From the NCBI GenBank assembly GCA_025504975.1, contig JANUWI010000005.1:2170001-2234000 (forward strand): DNA of 64,000 nt, read 5' to 3'. The notes under the pieces were generated by a model. It saw only the letters and a program-made list of their open reading frames with translations, had not been told where the DNA came from and made no database searches. Every line of letters starts with the position of its first letter. Positions within the stretch are counted from its first letter, which is position 1. A program made the translations under genes and the position numbers. The DNA comes from Plenodomus lindquistii. Lineage: Eukaryota > Ascomycota > Dothideomycetes > Pleosporales > Leptosphaeriaceae. Positions 53,215 through 64,000 of this stretch are shown here, piece after piece.

Positions 53215-54223
53215 ATGAGAAGGGGCCCACGACGTGGACGAGGTAGAGATACAAATCCAAGCCGCGGTACGCCCATTCGGAGAGACAGTTCGATCCCACC
53301 TTCAGCTCCCAGGACCAGGTCCACATCCCACCACTCCACCTTGCAGAACAGCCGCAGCCACACGTCACTTCGACGATCTGCCCGCATTGCAGAGTTACTC
53401 AACGGAGAGACAGATCATCAGCTAGCCGACGCCACATCCTCAATGGCTGACGTTGCAAGACCCAGGGCGCTAGGCAGCTCGTCCGTTCGATCAAGGCATC
53501 ACTCTGGAAACTCTCGCTCTTCAGCTCTGTCGAGATCGGGTCGTCAATCTATATCGCCAGAGGATATTCGCTACGCCATGGACATTGTGGTCCAACCACC
53601 TCGAACAGCCCGTGTTGGCCAAACCATCCCAGGAGCCATGGTCGTCCGATTACGAACCACCAACGCAGATCCCGACGACGCCGTGGCCGATTCTACCAAC
53701 CTCGTCGCGGTCGCTACGCTGGTGCCAGGCCCCAACTCTGCGGCACCGACGGATCCTTCAGTCCTCAACACCATCCTTGTTGGTCGACGCTTCGACTCTA
53801 TCCACCCATTTGCTGACGACGAAGCCGATGGTTCAATAGCCTCTATGGACATGGCCGACCCCTACGGCGTGGGCTATATGCGCTTTCCAGAACTCATCAT
53901 TCGACAAGCGGGTACCTATCGGATACGCATCACCCTCATTCGCATCCGCAACTCTGTATCAGATCCACCAGTATCATCAGCAGGCAATGGTTCAGCAGTG
54001 CACGTCATCGACAGCAACCCCATAGTCGTCAACGGGGGGCAGACGACAAACGTGGCCTCATACAATGGTAAGTACATGGTGGCCACCTGTTAATACTTGT
54101 CTTCATTCCCTGATCATTTCCTTCTTGTACACCACAGGCGTCGACGATTACGATGATGTAGATGATGGCGGCTGGCTCGAGGTCCTGCGCTCCCTCTCTG
54201 AGCGACGCAGATCGCCAGGATGA
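53215..54223 (+). CDS. Velvet-domain regulator (VelC/VosA-like)
   Basis: Two exons (53215-54067 and 54138-54223) give 312 aa; the 70-nt intron (gtaagt...cacag) is phase 1. Residues 1-115 are basic and Ser/Arg-rich and look disordered. The velvet domain spans about 120-290: AMDIVVQPPRTARVGQTIPG, then NLVAVATLVPG, then GRRFDSIHPFADDE, then DPYGVGYMRFPELIIRQAGTYRIRITLIRI. Velvet proteins bind DNA with an NF-kB-like fold and, with partners such as VeA, VelB and LaeA, couple development, spore formation and secondary metabolism. The short C-terminus is acidic and ends at exon 2 (GWLEVLRSLSERRR). The relatively simple layout is closest to VelC, but the class is uncertain. A second in-frame ATG at 53443 is a possible alternative start. 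Confidence 0.85.
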
Positions 54224-54905
54224 TTTCTTTTTTTTTCTTTTCTTGCTTATGCCTGTGGGTGGCAATCTTTGTACGATGAATGTTCGACTACTCTGTTCTT
54301 TAGAAGGGGTGTTGCGCCCCACGAGGCAGGAGGCAACGAATGCACAGGGATTGGTGAGGAAACGTTGTACGTGGGTACTACATGGGCGGTGCATGGATCT
54401 ACAGGCCCGGCGCAAGGGATACACGGTGGAACTGTTGTTTTTTGGGGGCCTCAAGTTTCTGTGCCCCCCCATGTTATTGTTAGTACTTGGTATTCTAGAG
54501 CGTGTAACATGGTATCTGCATTGAGAAGTAATCAACATGGTAATTTTCAATTGTTTCTGCTGGAAATGTAAGACATGTGCATTTTTGTTGAGGAGTCGAG
54601 AGACACCATGCGTCCTTCAGTTCCTGGGATCCTCGAGTGGAAGTGTACAGGTCAACGCCGCCGAGACAGTGCGTCTAGTTATCGCTTTGACGTACCGCGA
54701 GGAAGTCACTACGCTAGGCTGTATCTATCATGTCCACCGATACCCTCGCGATCAGCCAACGAAGCCATGAGTAAAACAAGAAGCAACACAATCTCCAAAA
54801 CACAAATGCATAACATTTCCAACCCCAACCCAAACCCAACCTATATACACCCCCATCCAATGCCCACCTCTCCGCCCCTCCCCTCCCCTCCCCCTACAAC
54901 ATCCC
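54224..54905. other. Intergenic between convergent genes
   Basis: A 682-bp gap between two converging genes. It contains low-complexity C-rich DNA (cccctcccctcccctcccc, about 54877-54895) just past the end of the DUF4360 gene. No gene was recognised. Confidence 0.45.
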
Positions 54906-55904
54906 TTACCGTCCCCAAGCCCCCTCCTCACTCACCCCAGCAACCCCCGCACTCCCCCCCGTCCCCCCAGGCGTACACTGCTTCCACGCAACATGCAACT
55001 GCTGTGTAAACGCGACGGTCGCATCATCATTGCTCATTTCGCCGGCCTGGCTGGCCGCCTTACTCGTCAGCGCAATACGGTTGTTTATATTGAGGATGCC
55101 GGTGCTGCCGCAGGGGGACCAGATGGTGGCTGTTGTTTCGACGGCATCTTGCTTTGTGTAGACTTGGCCGAGGGAGAGGGCGGGGGAGCCAGTGGCGGTC
55201 ATGCGGGTTGTTTGCTGCATGGGGGGGGTTAGCGTGGGTGTGCAATAACAGTTGTCTAATCAGATGGAAGCGAAAAGGGATTATTAATAGGAGGGAGGTA
55301 GGATGGCAATGGTGGGGTGGTGGGGTGGTGGATTGCGACCGGACATACAGTCTTGCCAGCATCCTGCGAGAAATAATACGTCGTGATAAAACTTCCCGTT
55401 ACCCCTTCGTCAAGACGTGCCCACCCGTGGTACGTAGCGTCTACAACGGCGTATTGGAAACCCCCCGGGTACTGCAGGTTTAGGTGGATTTGGCAGTTTT
55501 TGCTGCGGTCGGCGGGGACGGTGCCCGGGCCAATGTAGGTTTGGAAGGCGTCGAAGCCGTAGGTTATTACCTGTGTGTGGGATGGGATGTAAGTAAGTAA
55601 GTAAGTGAAAAAGGTTTTTCTTTTGAGGCTTGAGGGGTTGCGAGGGTCTTTTGTGATGGGGATCAGGAAGGGGGTTGATGGTGTGGAATTACTGGGTCCC
55701 GAATTGAGATGGAGAAGGGCTTCTGGGAGGACTCACGGTCTTGTCGGGCGAACTGCTGGTGGAGACTGAGCCTTGAGGGCAGCCGTTCCCCGAGTAGGTG
55801 GTGTCGAGGATGGTGATTTGGCTGGGATCTGGGGCGGAGCCGCTTTGGGGGTATGCGGAAGCAAGAGCTGGTAAAATGAGGGCAGCGATCTTGGAATACA
55901 TCAT
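54906..55904 (-). CDS. Secreted DUF4360 protein
   Basis: Three exons on the minus strand (55904-55737, 55570-55349, 55214-54906) give 232 aa, all joins in phase 0. The N-terminus MMYSKIAALILPALASAYP is a signal peptide, so the protein is secreted or wall-bound. The DUF4360 pattern is clear: YSGNGCPQGSVSTS, then VITYGFDAFQTYIGPGT, then KNCQIHLNLQYPGGFQYAVVDATYHGWARLD, then ATIWSPCGSTGILNINNRIALTS and VAFTQQLHVAWKQC, with four Cys likely to form disulfides. The family is common in fungi and of unknown biochemical role; some members are small secreted effector-like or cell-surface proteins. A Gly-rich tail follows the last Cys. Two ATGs in a row at 55904 and 55901 could be the start. Confidence 0.9.
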
Positions 55905-58809
55905 GAGCTGATGAGGGTTTGGGCTGGGATTCGAGAAGAAGTGAATGTTGGAGACGAAAGCTGTGAATCTGCGATGATGCTTTACAAGAAGGGGGCAGAT
56001 CGGCTTTATACTTGCTTTTGTATGTCTAGAACCACTTTATAGTTCCGCGAGTATAGACTTTTCGTGCTCGATAGTATGTCGTTGCGCAGATGAATATCTT
56101 GGCTAAGAAACACAGGCAGCTGCAATATCGTGACATTCATCTGACTATCCGCTCTCGGCCTTGATCCTCTCTGCGACTTCCGTATTCGGAACATGGGCAT
56201 ATGGGATCTGGCTATGGCAAGGAGAATCTAGTCGCGTACGGCGTCCCACTTCAAATTGAGTGACCTGCCACATCATAGAACATGACTCTCTGTTCTGCAT
56301 CGTGACCGTTAGTATACGTTGAGCCGAGTTATCGACATGGTCCTGATATAGCAATCCTCGTTGAATCGTACGGCAGACTCTACCTATGCTATGGTGATCC
56401 TAAGGCCGAGAACGGTGAAAGAGAGCATTAAAGTGCAAATACGAAAAGCTTCAATGGAACTTTAATTGACTATCTCCAGAAACAAGCGCTTTGGACCCTG
56501 CATCAAAGTGCTGTACCGCGGCTGATACTCTAAGAATAGGAACATCTTGACTAAGTTCATATGGATGGACGAGGCCTGCGGACAGGGCGACTAACGAGTG
56601 CACGTGAATGAACGAAACAGGACTCACCAATGCAACAGCTCCTGGTAGGAAACCTACAACAGTTCCAGCATCCAGGAGACCTGCGCTTACAGACCACGTT
56701 CTCGACTTGCCGTCTTCTATCCATTGGCCGGCATGGCCGCTCGGTATTGTCGCTTAATTTGGTGACATTCAACCAGGCGAACGCCGACCCGCAATCTGAG
56801 ATCAACGACAAGGGCACATCAGGGTTTAACCGGCCCCATCGGCCGTGAGTTGATCTGAGCGTGCGTAGTCGAGAACGGCCTCGACGGATATAAACTGAGT
56901 AGAGATCCACTCCTCGCATCTCTTCCTCAATTTCGTGCCATATGAATGTACATTAATCGTCCCATTGTTCGTTAACACCGCCTCAATTTTCGGCATCGTA
57001 TGCGTTTCGCCTGCGGATAATTTGACGTGCGAGAACGACTGAGCAGCTTCACTGTCGTACTGTACGTTTGGTAGACACCGTATTGTGACAGGCCTTTTAT
57101 ACAGCAATGAGTCAGATCATGGTATGCGATCTGCTCCGAGGTGGACAACATTTGGCGTGCGGGAGACTGCTCTGACATGTTGAAGATATCGTAGACGTGT
57201 TTTTATCAGGCAAGAGCATCAACTTGTAAGCAGAGCCTGATGGCCATTGGCGAGCTGATGAGGCTTCTCTATAATGTATGGCGCTCCAATCAGGCTGTTT
57301 TCCAAGGACCTCATTACCCATGAGGAAATACAGTGGTTCTTACACATACCAGCGGTGAGTTTGCACGGCTGGTGTTCAGATAGAATGGCGAGAGAAGTAT
57401 GCGGGGTGCAAATGGTTGTTCCGCGCGACAGCTGGATAGAACGAAGTACGCAGGTTGATCGTCACTATTGCTAGACTGTGAATATCCCGGGCAAGCGACT
57501 CTGCTAGCCTTCCTGATTGTTAGCCATCAGTTGCGTCCTTAAGTCCAGCTTTAGGACGCTACACTAACCTATGTATCTCGTAGAACCCACTCTGGCGACG
57601 AAGTTGATACAGACTGCTTGCTTGTTCGGCAGATGCTTCAATCGGCTTTACCTGTTGCCAATGGCCATTACACAACCCTTGGTGATGAGTTTCAAGTCCT
57701 TGCTACCTTGAGTATCGAATCAGGCATACCCAGTTCACCACTTGATGCATGATAGATGCCTTCAACTGTAATTACTACGTGCGAAAGGCACCGCGGGCTA
57801 TCGCTGGGTTCATAAGTGTGACCTCGGTTCGATGTCACCACGACTAGATGGCGAGTACTAAGTATTGGGAGACGAGAGAACATTTTCGATCCAGACTGTT
57901 CTCGCATCATGAAGCCGTCACTCAGTCGTAGCAGAGTATATCCAGGAGCACCCGAAAATGAGCATGAGCTTTAGCGATGTGGATATTTTTGGGGCATAGC
58001 AGTGCGTCGACATTCGCGATAGTGGTGGGCGAGTGTAGGCGATGAGGCTGAAGCAGACTAGATGAATGTCTACATGTCCACAGGGCCTTGGCAAGTTCCG
58101 TCTGTTGATCGAATCCGATGTCTCTTTGTTCCTGTCTCTCAACTTTCGTGATTGTGAAACGATAGACGACGGCAGAGAGTGCTGCCTGTCCGACTCTGAC
58201 GTCCAACAGACTCACGCCACGTCGGGGTGCCAGGAAAGGTTGCATGCTATTGGCTGCAATGGTGCAGGCCCAAGTAATCCATTAGGAAGGAGCCCGCAGC
58301 TCTGGTAGGCCGCGACCCACTGCGCGTGATCGTCCCCAGCGCACGGTTGGGGAAGCTCATTACTGATGGCAATGCTGTGAAGAAGGCCGTAGACAACGAT
58401 CCAGCTTCAGCGAAGTCACGGCGTAGGCGGAAGAATTCGACCGAGGGTTGAAATGTGCATCGGACTAATGAGACCCCGCGAAGGCTTCGCAAAGAGCCTC
58501 AAGATGCAAACTTGGATGCTGGAAAGAAACGTGGGGAAGTGGATATGCGGGGAAGTTAAGTAGGCAGGCACAGGATGGCGGGGGTGTTCACTCGGCAAAT
58601 CCGGAGGCAAAGTACGCGAAGGGAGACAGCGGCCCAAGGGTGTCGCCTTATGTACCACCGTCTCTCGCGTCCCGAGGTACCATTCGGCCCTCGCTCGCGC
58701 AGCGTTCAAATTCACCATTTGCTAGTCGTGCCTCTCGCGGAACAACATATCGCCAGCAGATGTGGGTGCCCGGCTTCTCCCTTTGCGTGTCTCGTTCCAG
58801 GCCAGCAAC
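55905..58809. other. Long intergenic region without a supported gene
   Basis: About 2.9 kb. Frames on the minus strand (for example 56557-56919 and 56826-57107) and on the plus strand overlap each other and show no domain or credible splice pattern. The last 300 bases are the promoter and leader of the transhydrogenase gene. Confidence 0.4.
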
Positions 58810-61800
58810 ATGAGCGCCTCCGCCCACAACCTCGTCGGCTGCAGGGCTCTTGCCTGGTGTGCCCCGCGATCTGCTAACCTGAAGCTATCCACCACGACCT
58901 TTGCCAAAAGATCAACACCAGTCATCAAGCGTGAGTACCACTCGCGATCAAAGCAGCCAACTACAACGTCGCGGACCCTGACCCGGGCGCCCCCGTTGTG
59001 CCTGCAGCCGCACGTCTCGCAGGTTACCGCCGTTGCGCGGTACGCAACCCATGCTTCGGATCCGCACGAAGAGGAGCTACCTACTTCACCGCCTTTCAGC
59101 GCAGGGCCGTATGCCAACTTGACAATTGGTGTCCCCAAGGAGAGCTATCCCGGTGAACGCCGTGTAGCCATCACGCCCCAGAATGTGGCGCTCCTGCTCA
59201 AAAAGGGCTTCTCACGTATCTTGATTGAACGAGGGGCTGGTCTCGAGGCTCAATTCACCGATGAGGCTTACGAGCAGGCTGGTGCCAAGACTGTGGATCG
59301 CAGAAATGTCTTCTCAGAGAGCGATATCTTGCTCAAGGTTCGAGCTCTGAGTATTGAGGGTGAGGACAGTGAGGTCGACGCCATCCGTGATGGTGCTACT
59401 GTCATTTCGATGCTGTATCCCATGCAAAACAAGCCAGTCGTGGACCGTGTTGCTTCGAGGAGGGCTACCAGCTTTGCCATGGACATGGTTCCTCGCATCT
59501 CACGTGCTCAGGTCTTTGATGCCTTGAGGTATGTGACTCTCGAGCGCTAGAGGATCTTATGACTAACTTGGAATAAGCTCAATGGCCAATATCGCTGGGT
59601 ATAAGGCCGTCTTGGAAGCCTCGAACCACTTCGGCCGTTTTCTGACTGGTCAGGTCACGGCAGCTGGCAAGGTAAATACAATTCACTGAGGCTGTACGAT
59701 GTATTCTGACAGATCTACAGATTCCACCGTGTAAAGTGCTGGTAATAGGTGCTGGTGTTGCAGGACTTAGTGCAATTGCTACCGTATGTGCATTCCACAT
59801 TCAAGGATACGAGAGGTTCTAATGATGTGATAGGCTCGCCGTATGGGCGCCATCGTCCGTGGTTTCGATACACGCTCAGCAGCTCGTGAGCAAGTCCAGT
59901 CTCTTGGTGCTGAGTTCATCGAAGTCGACATCAAAGAAGATGGATCTGGTGCCGGTGGCTACGCGAAAGTCATGTCCAAGGAGTTCATCGAGGCCGAGAT
60001 GAAATTGTTCTACGACCAATGCCGAGAAGTCGACATTGTCATCACTACAGCTCTCATTCCTGGCAAACCTGCACCAAAGCTGATTACCAAGGCCATGCTT
60101 GGCGCCATGAAACCTGGATCCGTCATCGTCGATCTTGCGGCTGAAGCTGGCGGAAATTGCGAAGCTACTGTTCCAGGCAAACTGATCAAGTACAACGGCG
60201 TGTCTGTTATTGGTACGTAAACTCCTCACATTACTGTAATACCTGCTCACCTATCATAGGCTACACTGATCTACCATCCCGCCTGCCAACTCAATCGTCG
60301 ACTCTCTATTCCAACAATGTCACCAAGTTTCTATTATCTCTGGTCCCTAAAGACAAACGCGAGAAGTACTACGACGTAGATCTTACCGACGAAGTCACGC
60401 GTGGAGCGATTGTTACCTACAATGGCAAGATCCTCCCTGTCGCTCCTCGACCTGCACCTCCACCAGTCCAGGCCAAGGCCGCACCATCTCCCGCCGATCA
60501 AGTCGCCAGCGTCGTTGCTCTTACTCCATGGCAATCCGAGTCCCGTCAAGTCGCCGGCGTAACAGCTGGTATGACCAGTATTCTCGCTCTTGGAAAGTTC
60601 ACCGGACCTCTTTTCATGTCAAATGCCTTCACGTTCGCGTTGGCGAGTTTGATCGGATACAGAGTTGTTTGGGGAGTTGCACCAGCTCTCCACTCTCCGC
60701 TCATGAGCGTCACCAATGCGATATCTGGAATGGTCGGAATTGGTGGTCTCTTCGTGATGGGAGGTGGTTACCTACCTGAGACAATCCCGCAGACTCTCGG
60801 TGCTCTTTCGGTCTTGCTTGCCTTTGTCAACGTCTCTGGAGGTTTTGTCATCTCCAAGCGTATGCTGGATATGTTCAGACGTCCCACTGATCCTGCAGAG
60901 TACCCTTGGCTGTACGCAATCCCGGCTGCGCTCTTCGGTGGTGGCTATATTGCAGCCGCTTCGACTGGTATGGCTGGGTTGGTCCAGGCCGGCTACCTTG
61001 TCAGCAGCGTACTTTGCATGACTTCTCTCTCTGGCTTAGCATCCCAGGCGACTGCACGTCGCGGTAACATTCTAGGCATACTCGGTGTGTTCTCTGGTAT
61101 TCTTGCATCTTTGGCTGCCGTTGGCTTCGCACCCGACGTCCTCACTCAGTTCGCCGGACTAGCATCTATCGGTATCGTAGCCGGTCTGGTGATTGGCCGA
61201 AGGATCACTCCCACCTCACTTCCACAAACCGTAGCAGCATTACATTCCGTTGTTGGCCTAGCAGCAGTGCTCACCAGTATTGGTAGCGTACTCGGCCATG
61301 TCGATGTCGAGATTTCCACACTTCACATGGTTTCCGCATACCTTGGTGTCCTTATCGGCGGAGTCACGTTCACTGGCAGTATAGTCGCCTTTTTGAAACT
61401 TGCTGCTAAGATGAGCTCAAAGCCTTTAGCGCTTCCTGGTCGTCATCTCATCAACACTTCTCTGCTTGGAGCCAACGTAGCCACTCTTGGTGCCTTCCTG
61501 GCATACGCACCCGGCGCACCACTGATAGGCGCAGCATGCCTTTGTGGCAATGCCGTGCTGAGTTTCATCAAGGGATATACTACTACAGCGGCCATTGGTG
61601 GTGCTGATATGCCCGTTGTCATCACCGTTTTAAACGCATATTCCGGCTTCGCCCTTGTCGCCGAGGGCTTCATGCTGGACAACTCGCTGCTGACTACAAT
61701 CGGCGCACTGATCGGAGTCTCGGGCTCTATTCTCTCGTACATCATGTGCGTGGCGATGAACAGATCTTTGACAAACGTGCTCTTCGGTGGTATAGCGCAG

Positions 61801-62485
61801 ACACCACAAACCCAGACAAAGATCGAGGGCGAGATCACCAAGACAACATCAGACGAAGTGGCAGAGGCGCTGATTAACGCTGAGAATGTCATCATTGTAA
61901 GCATATATTACCACCGAATGTATCAAATTGCTGACAATATCACAGGTCGTAGGATACGGCATGGCCGTAGCAAAAGCCCAATACGCAATCTCTGACTTTG
62001 TGAATATGCTCCGCGCCAAAGGTGTCAACGTGCGTTTCGCCATCCACCCCGTCGCCGGCCGCATGCCAGGTCAATGCAACGTCCTCCTTGCCGAAGCCTC
62101 AGTTCCCTATGACATCGTGCTTGAGATGGATGAGATCAACGACGACTTCCCCGACACAGATGTCACGCTCGTGATTGGCGCAAACGACACCGTCAATCCT
62201 ATTGCGTTGGAGCCCGGCAGTGCGATTGCAGGCATGCCGGTGCTGCATGCGTGGAAGAGTAAGAATGTGGTGATTATGAAGAGAGGAATGGCGAGTGGAT
62301 ATGCGGATGTCCCGAATCCGATGTTCTACATGGAGGGAACGAAGATGTTGTTTGGCGATGCTAATGATAGCTGTAACGGTAAGTACTCTTTCCTTTCAAG
62401 AGTGGCGAGCGAGATGCAGAATGAGAAACTGACTGTCCTTCTAGCTATCAAACGTGCGCTCGAGGAGAAGATCAAGGGATTGTGA
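58810..62485 (+). CDS. nnt: Mitochondrial NAD(P) transhydrogenase
   Basis: Seven exons (58810-59528, 59578-59671, 59721-59783, 59834-60212, 60260-61896, 61946-62378, 62445-62485) give 1121 aa, all phases closing. The protein couples hydride transfer from NADH to NADP+ with proton flow across the inner mitochondrial membrane, making NADPH. Residues 1-80 are a long, Arg/Ser/Thr-rich presequence. Domain I (about 100-430) has IGVPKESYPGERRVAITP and the NAD-binding VLVIGAGVAGLSAIATARRMGA. Domain II (about 500-880) contains about a dozen membrane helices, with GGADMPVVITVLNAYSG marking the conserved loop. Domain III (965-1121) begins VVGYGMAVAKAQ and has the NADP-binding HPVAGRMPGQCNVLLAEA and KRGMASGYA. 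The order I-II-III in one chain is the animal-type layout found in many filamentous fungi. The first ATG is 58810; the upstream frame has only GTG. Confidence 0.95.
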
Positions 62486-62677
62486 GAGGGCTTAAGGAGT
62501 CTGTGTGTGCGTTGGGGCGTAAGACGGCTTACTCAAATGTTCTAACGCCAATATCGTAGCGGAACATACTGGCAGTTGTAATTTATCAAAGCAGCAATTA
62601 TGCGCACTCATTCCTAACGCACAATACTGCACCTCAACATGCCCCTTACGCTCAAGAACGCTTCAGTGTTTAAGGTT

Positions 62678-64000
62678 TTAAGATCTTGCGTCTTCATGTA
62701 CAATTTGGCAGCCCAGCTCCCCGCACAGCTCCCTGAGCGACGCGAGATGTGCCACCCGTACCTCCTGTACTCGACGCACGTCTTCAGTGACAATCTCTTC
62801 ATCAGATTCCTCGTTTCCCTCATACACTCTCTGATTTCTCTTACCCCAAAGATACCCACGCCAATCAAAGGCATAGAGAAATGCCAAGTTGCACAGGGGT
62901 GAATGTGCCTTGACATGCCACGCCACCAACTGTCGTACGAGAGCCTCAACAGTCTCCCCATCATACTTGTAATACCTAAGTCTCGAAGTATCATCTCTCA
63001 ATCTCAAAGCCCCAAGCCCGCGCGGCAGAACCTCTTCCCACCGCTCCTCTTCAACCGCCACGCCAGCCTCCCACCCATGCAACACCACCCACGGCACCTC
63101 CAACACTCTCAGTCTCTCCATCCCTCTCAGACTCCTCATCCTCCCCACAACCCCACACCGCATCCAATCATGATCGTACAAGCCGCCCTCTCCCTCTTTC
63201 ATCTGCATCTCAAACCGCAGCTTGATTGTCAAACTCTCCAGCGTATCCTGAACATGCACCAACGCTTCATCCAGCACCCTACAGTTAAACTCGCGGTACT
63301 CCATGTGCTCGTTGAAACAATTCGTCGTACAGACCTGGAAGCAATCTGGCGAGTAGTCGTCCCAGTGCGGGGGTCCCAGACCGGCAATGACCCAGCGGTC
63401 GTACGTGAGGTGTTTAAGCCGTGGTGTACAGCTCAACAAGCGGGCTAGCGTTTTCTCAGAGATTGTGCATTGGCGCAGTGTCAGCGTGGTGAGTGCCATG
63501 CATTTCGGCTCTGAGGACGACGGCCAGGCGAAAACAACGGGTTCCATGGCGACGACATCCAGTGTCTCGATTCCCGGAGCGTAGAAGAACGACCGGAAGC
63601 CGTCGAGATCAGGCGTGAAATACGCCGTTTCACCACTTTTATCGCGCGCTAGCTTTACGGTCTTGAGATTGGGGAAGAAGGTAGGGGTACATGTCAAATA
63701 CCGCAGCATAGCTGGGATAAACCGCGAGAAGGAAACGCAATGCAGCCACCCCATTTCCAGCTCCAACGCCCGCAGACCATGCAACTGACTCAGGGTCAAA
63801 GCTACGAGTACATCGAGACTTCCACGCTGGTACTCTCGTATCCAGATATCGGGCTCGGGGCGGTAGATCTCTGCTACGATGGCTTTGACGCGCAGCAGCA
63901 GCGCGATGTCTGTTGTAATGGCGGTGAGGTCGGCAGCGGCGCAGAATGGCAGTACGCAGCATTGGTGGACACTTCTTGCGTCGTCTGGATATGCACGGCG
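62678..64000 (-). CDS. Leucine-rich, F-box-like hypothetical protein, 5' part missing at the window edge
   Basis: The minus-strand frame is open from the right window edge to a stop at 62678, giving 440 aa visible without an intron. The visible part has irregular leucine-rich blocks (LSQLHGLRALELEM, LTTLTLRQCTISEKTLARLLSCTPRLKHLTYD, VQDTLESLTIKLRFEMQ, LRGMERLRVLEVPWVVLHG). This is the pattern of substrate-binding parts of fungal F-box/LRR proteins. The F-box itself, if present, would lie beyond 64000. The first ATG-independent start inside the window (TTG at 63799) is not the real start, since coding continues upstream (EIYRPEPDIWIREYQRGSLDV). The gene is tail to tail with the transhydrogenase, 192 bp apart. 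Confidence 0.7.
   Translation of the reverse strand, partial: RRAYPDDARSVHQCCVLPFCAAADLTAITTDIALLLRVKAIVAEIYRPEPDIWIREYQRGSLDVLVALTLSQLHGLRALELEMGWLHCVSFSRFIPAMLRYLTCTPTFFPNLKTVKLARDKSGETAYFTPDLDGFRSFFYAPGIETLDVVAMEPVVFAWPSSSEPKCMALTTLTLRQCTISEKTLARLLSCTPRLKHLTYDRWVIAGLGPPHWDDYSPDCFQVCTTNCFNEHMEYREFNCRVLDEALVHVQDTLESLTIKLRFEMQMKEGEGGLYDHDWMRCGVVGRMRSLRGMERLRVLEVPWVVLHGWEAGVAVEEERWEEVLPRGLGALRLRDDTSRLRYYKYDGETVEALVRQLVAWHVKAHSPLCNLAFLYAFDWRGYLWGKRNQRVYEGNEESDEEIVTEDVRRVQEVRVAHLASLRELCGELGCQIVHEDARS

Noticed and set aside
53110..53245. Helical-looking frame containing TAELEAAHETLKLTKEKQ overlapping the velvet start
   Set aside because: It lacks an ATG, ends in a stop inside the velvet frame, and a joining intron would be only 16 nt; kept as probable leader sequence.
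54575..55009. 144-codon plus-strand Pro-rich frame
   Set aside because: It is caused by the C-rich low-complexity DNA and runs into the antisense of the DUF4360 gene, whose three-exon model is well supported.

Overview
This is a nuclear segment of a filamentous ascomycete, most likely a Dothideomycete (Pleosporales-like). The evidence is genes on both strands without operons, short (about 44-110 nt) GT-AG introns that restore reading frames exactly, two intron-containing eukaryotic tRNA genes (Cys-GCA and Phe-GAA), and fungal families such as a velvet regulator, DUF8021, DUF4360 and a CAP10/GT90 glycosyltransferase. Family names come from motif reading, because no database search was possible. 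Gene models were built by hand from splice sites and reading-frame phase.

Left part (0.6-13.5 kb): an AlkB-like dioxygenase with two Cys4 motifs (-); a peroxisomal acyl-CoA ligase (+) facing it head to head; a multi-pass membrane protein; the WD40 ribosome chaperone Sqt1; tRNA-Cys; an EthD-domain protein; and a decayed short-chain dehydrogenase. Next (13.9-22.2 kb) come an F-box protein, a possible small Cys-rich membrane protein, a secreted DUF8021 protein, an 82-aa Cys protein, a 142-aa protein with six Cys-Pro motifs in a duplicated A-B arrangement, and a Cys-rich membrane protein interrupted by one in-frame TAG.

Middle (23.5-36.3 kb): a catalase (-) and a mitochondrial hemerythrin-like protein (+) share a 664-bp intergenic region. 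They are followed by an accessory block of minus-strand genes of unknown function: a damaged repeat-rich gene and three successive genes, of which two are clear tandem paralogs starting MCxxC and the third is a probable distant relative. A Sub1/PC4 coactivator and a four-TM membrane protein end the block.

Right part (38.9-64 kb): a disordered basic protein, a RING-like/ankyrin-like protein, tRNA-Phe, arginyl-tRNA synthetase with a probable dual start, a GT90 glycosyltransferase, a gene-poor stretch of almost 5 kb, a velvet-domain regulator, a secreted DUF4360 protein, a complete seven-exon mitochondrial NAD(P) transhydrogenase, and an LRR/F-box-like gene running off the right edge.

Most of the window is ordinary housekeeping and accessory fungal sequence. 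The least explained items are the Cys-Pro repeat protein at 20.1 kb, the MCxxC tandem family at 30.4-33.8 kb, and the nonsense-interrupted genes near 21.7 and 28.3 kb.
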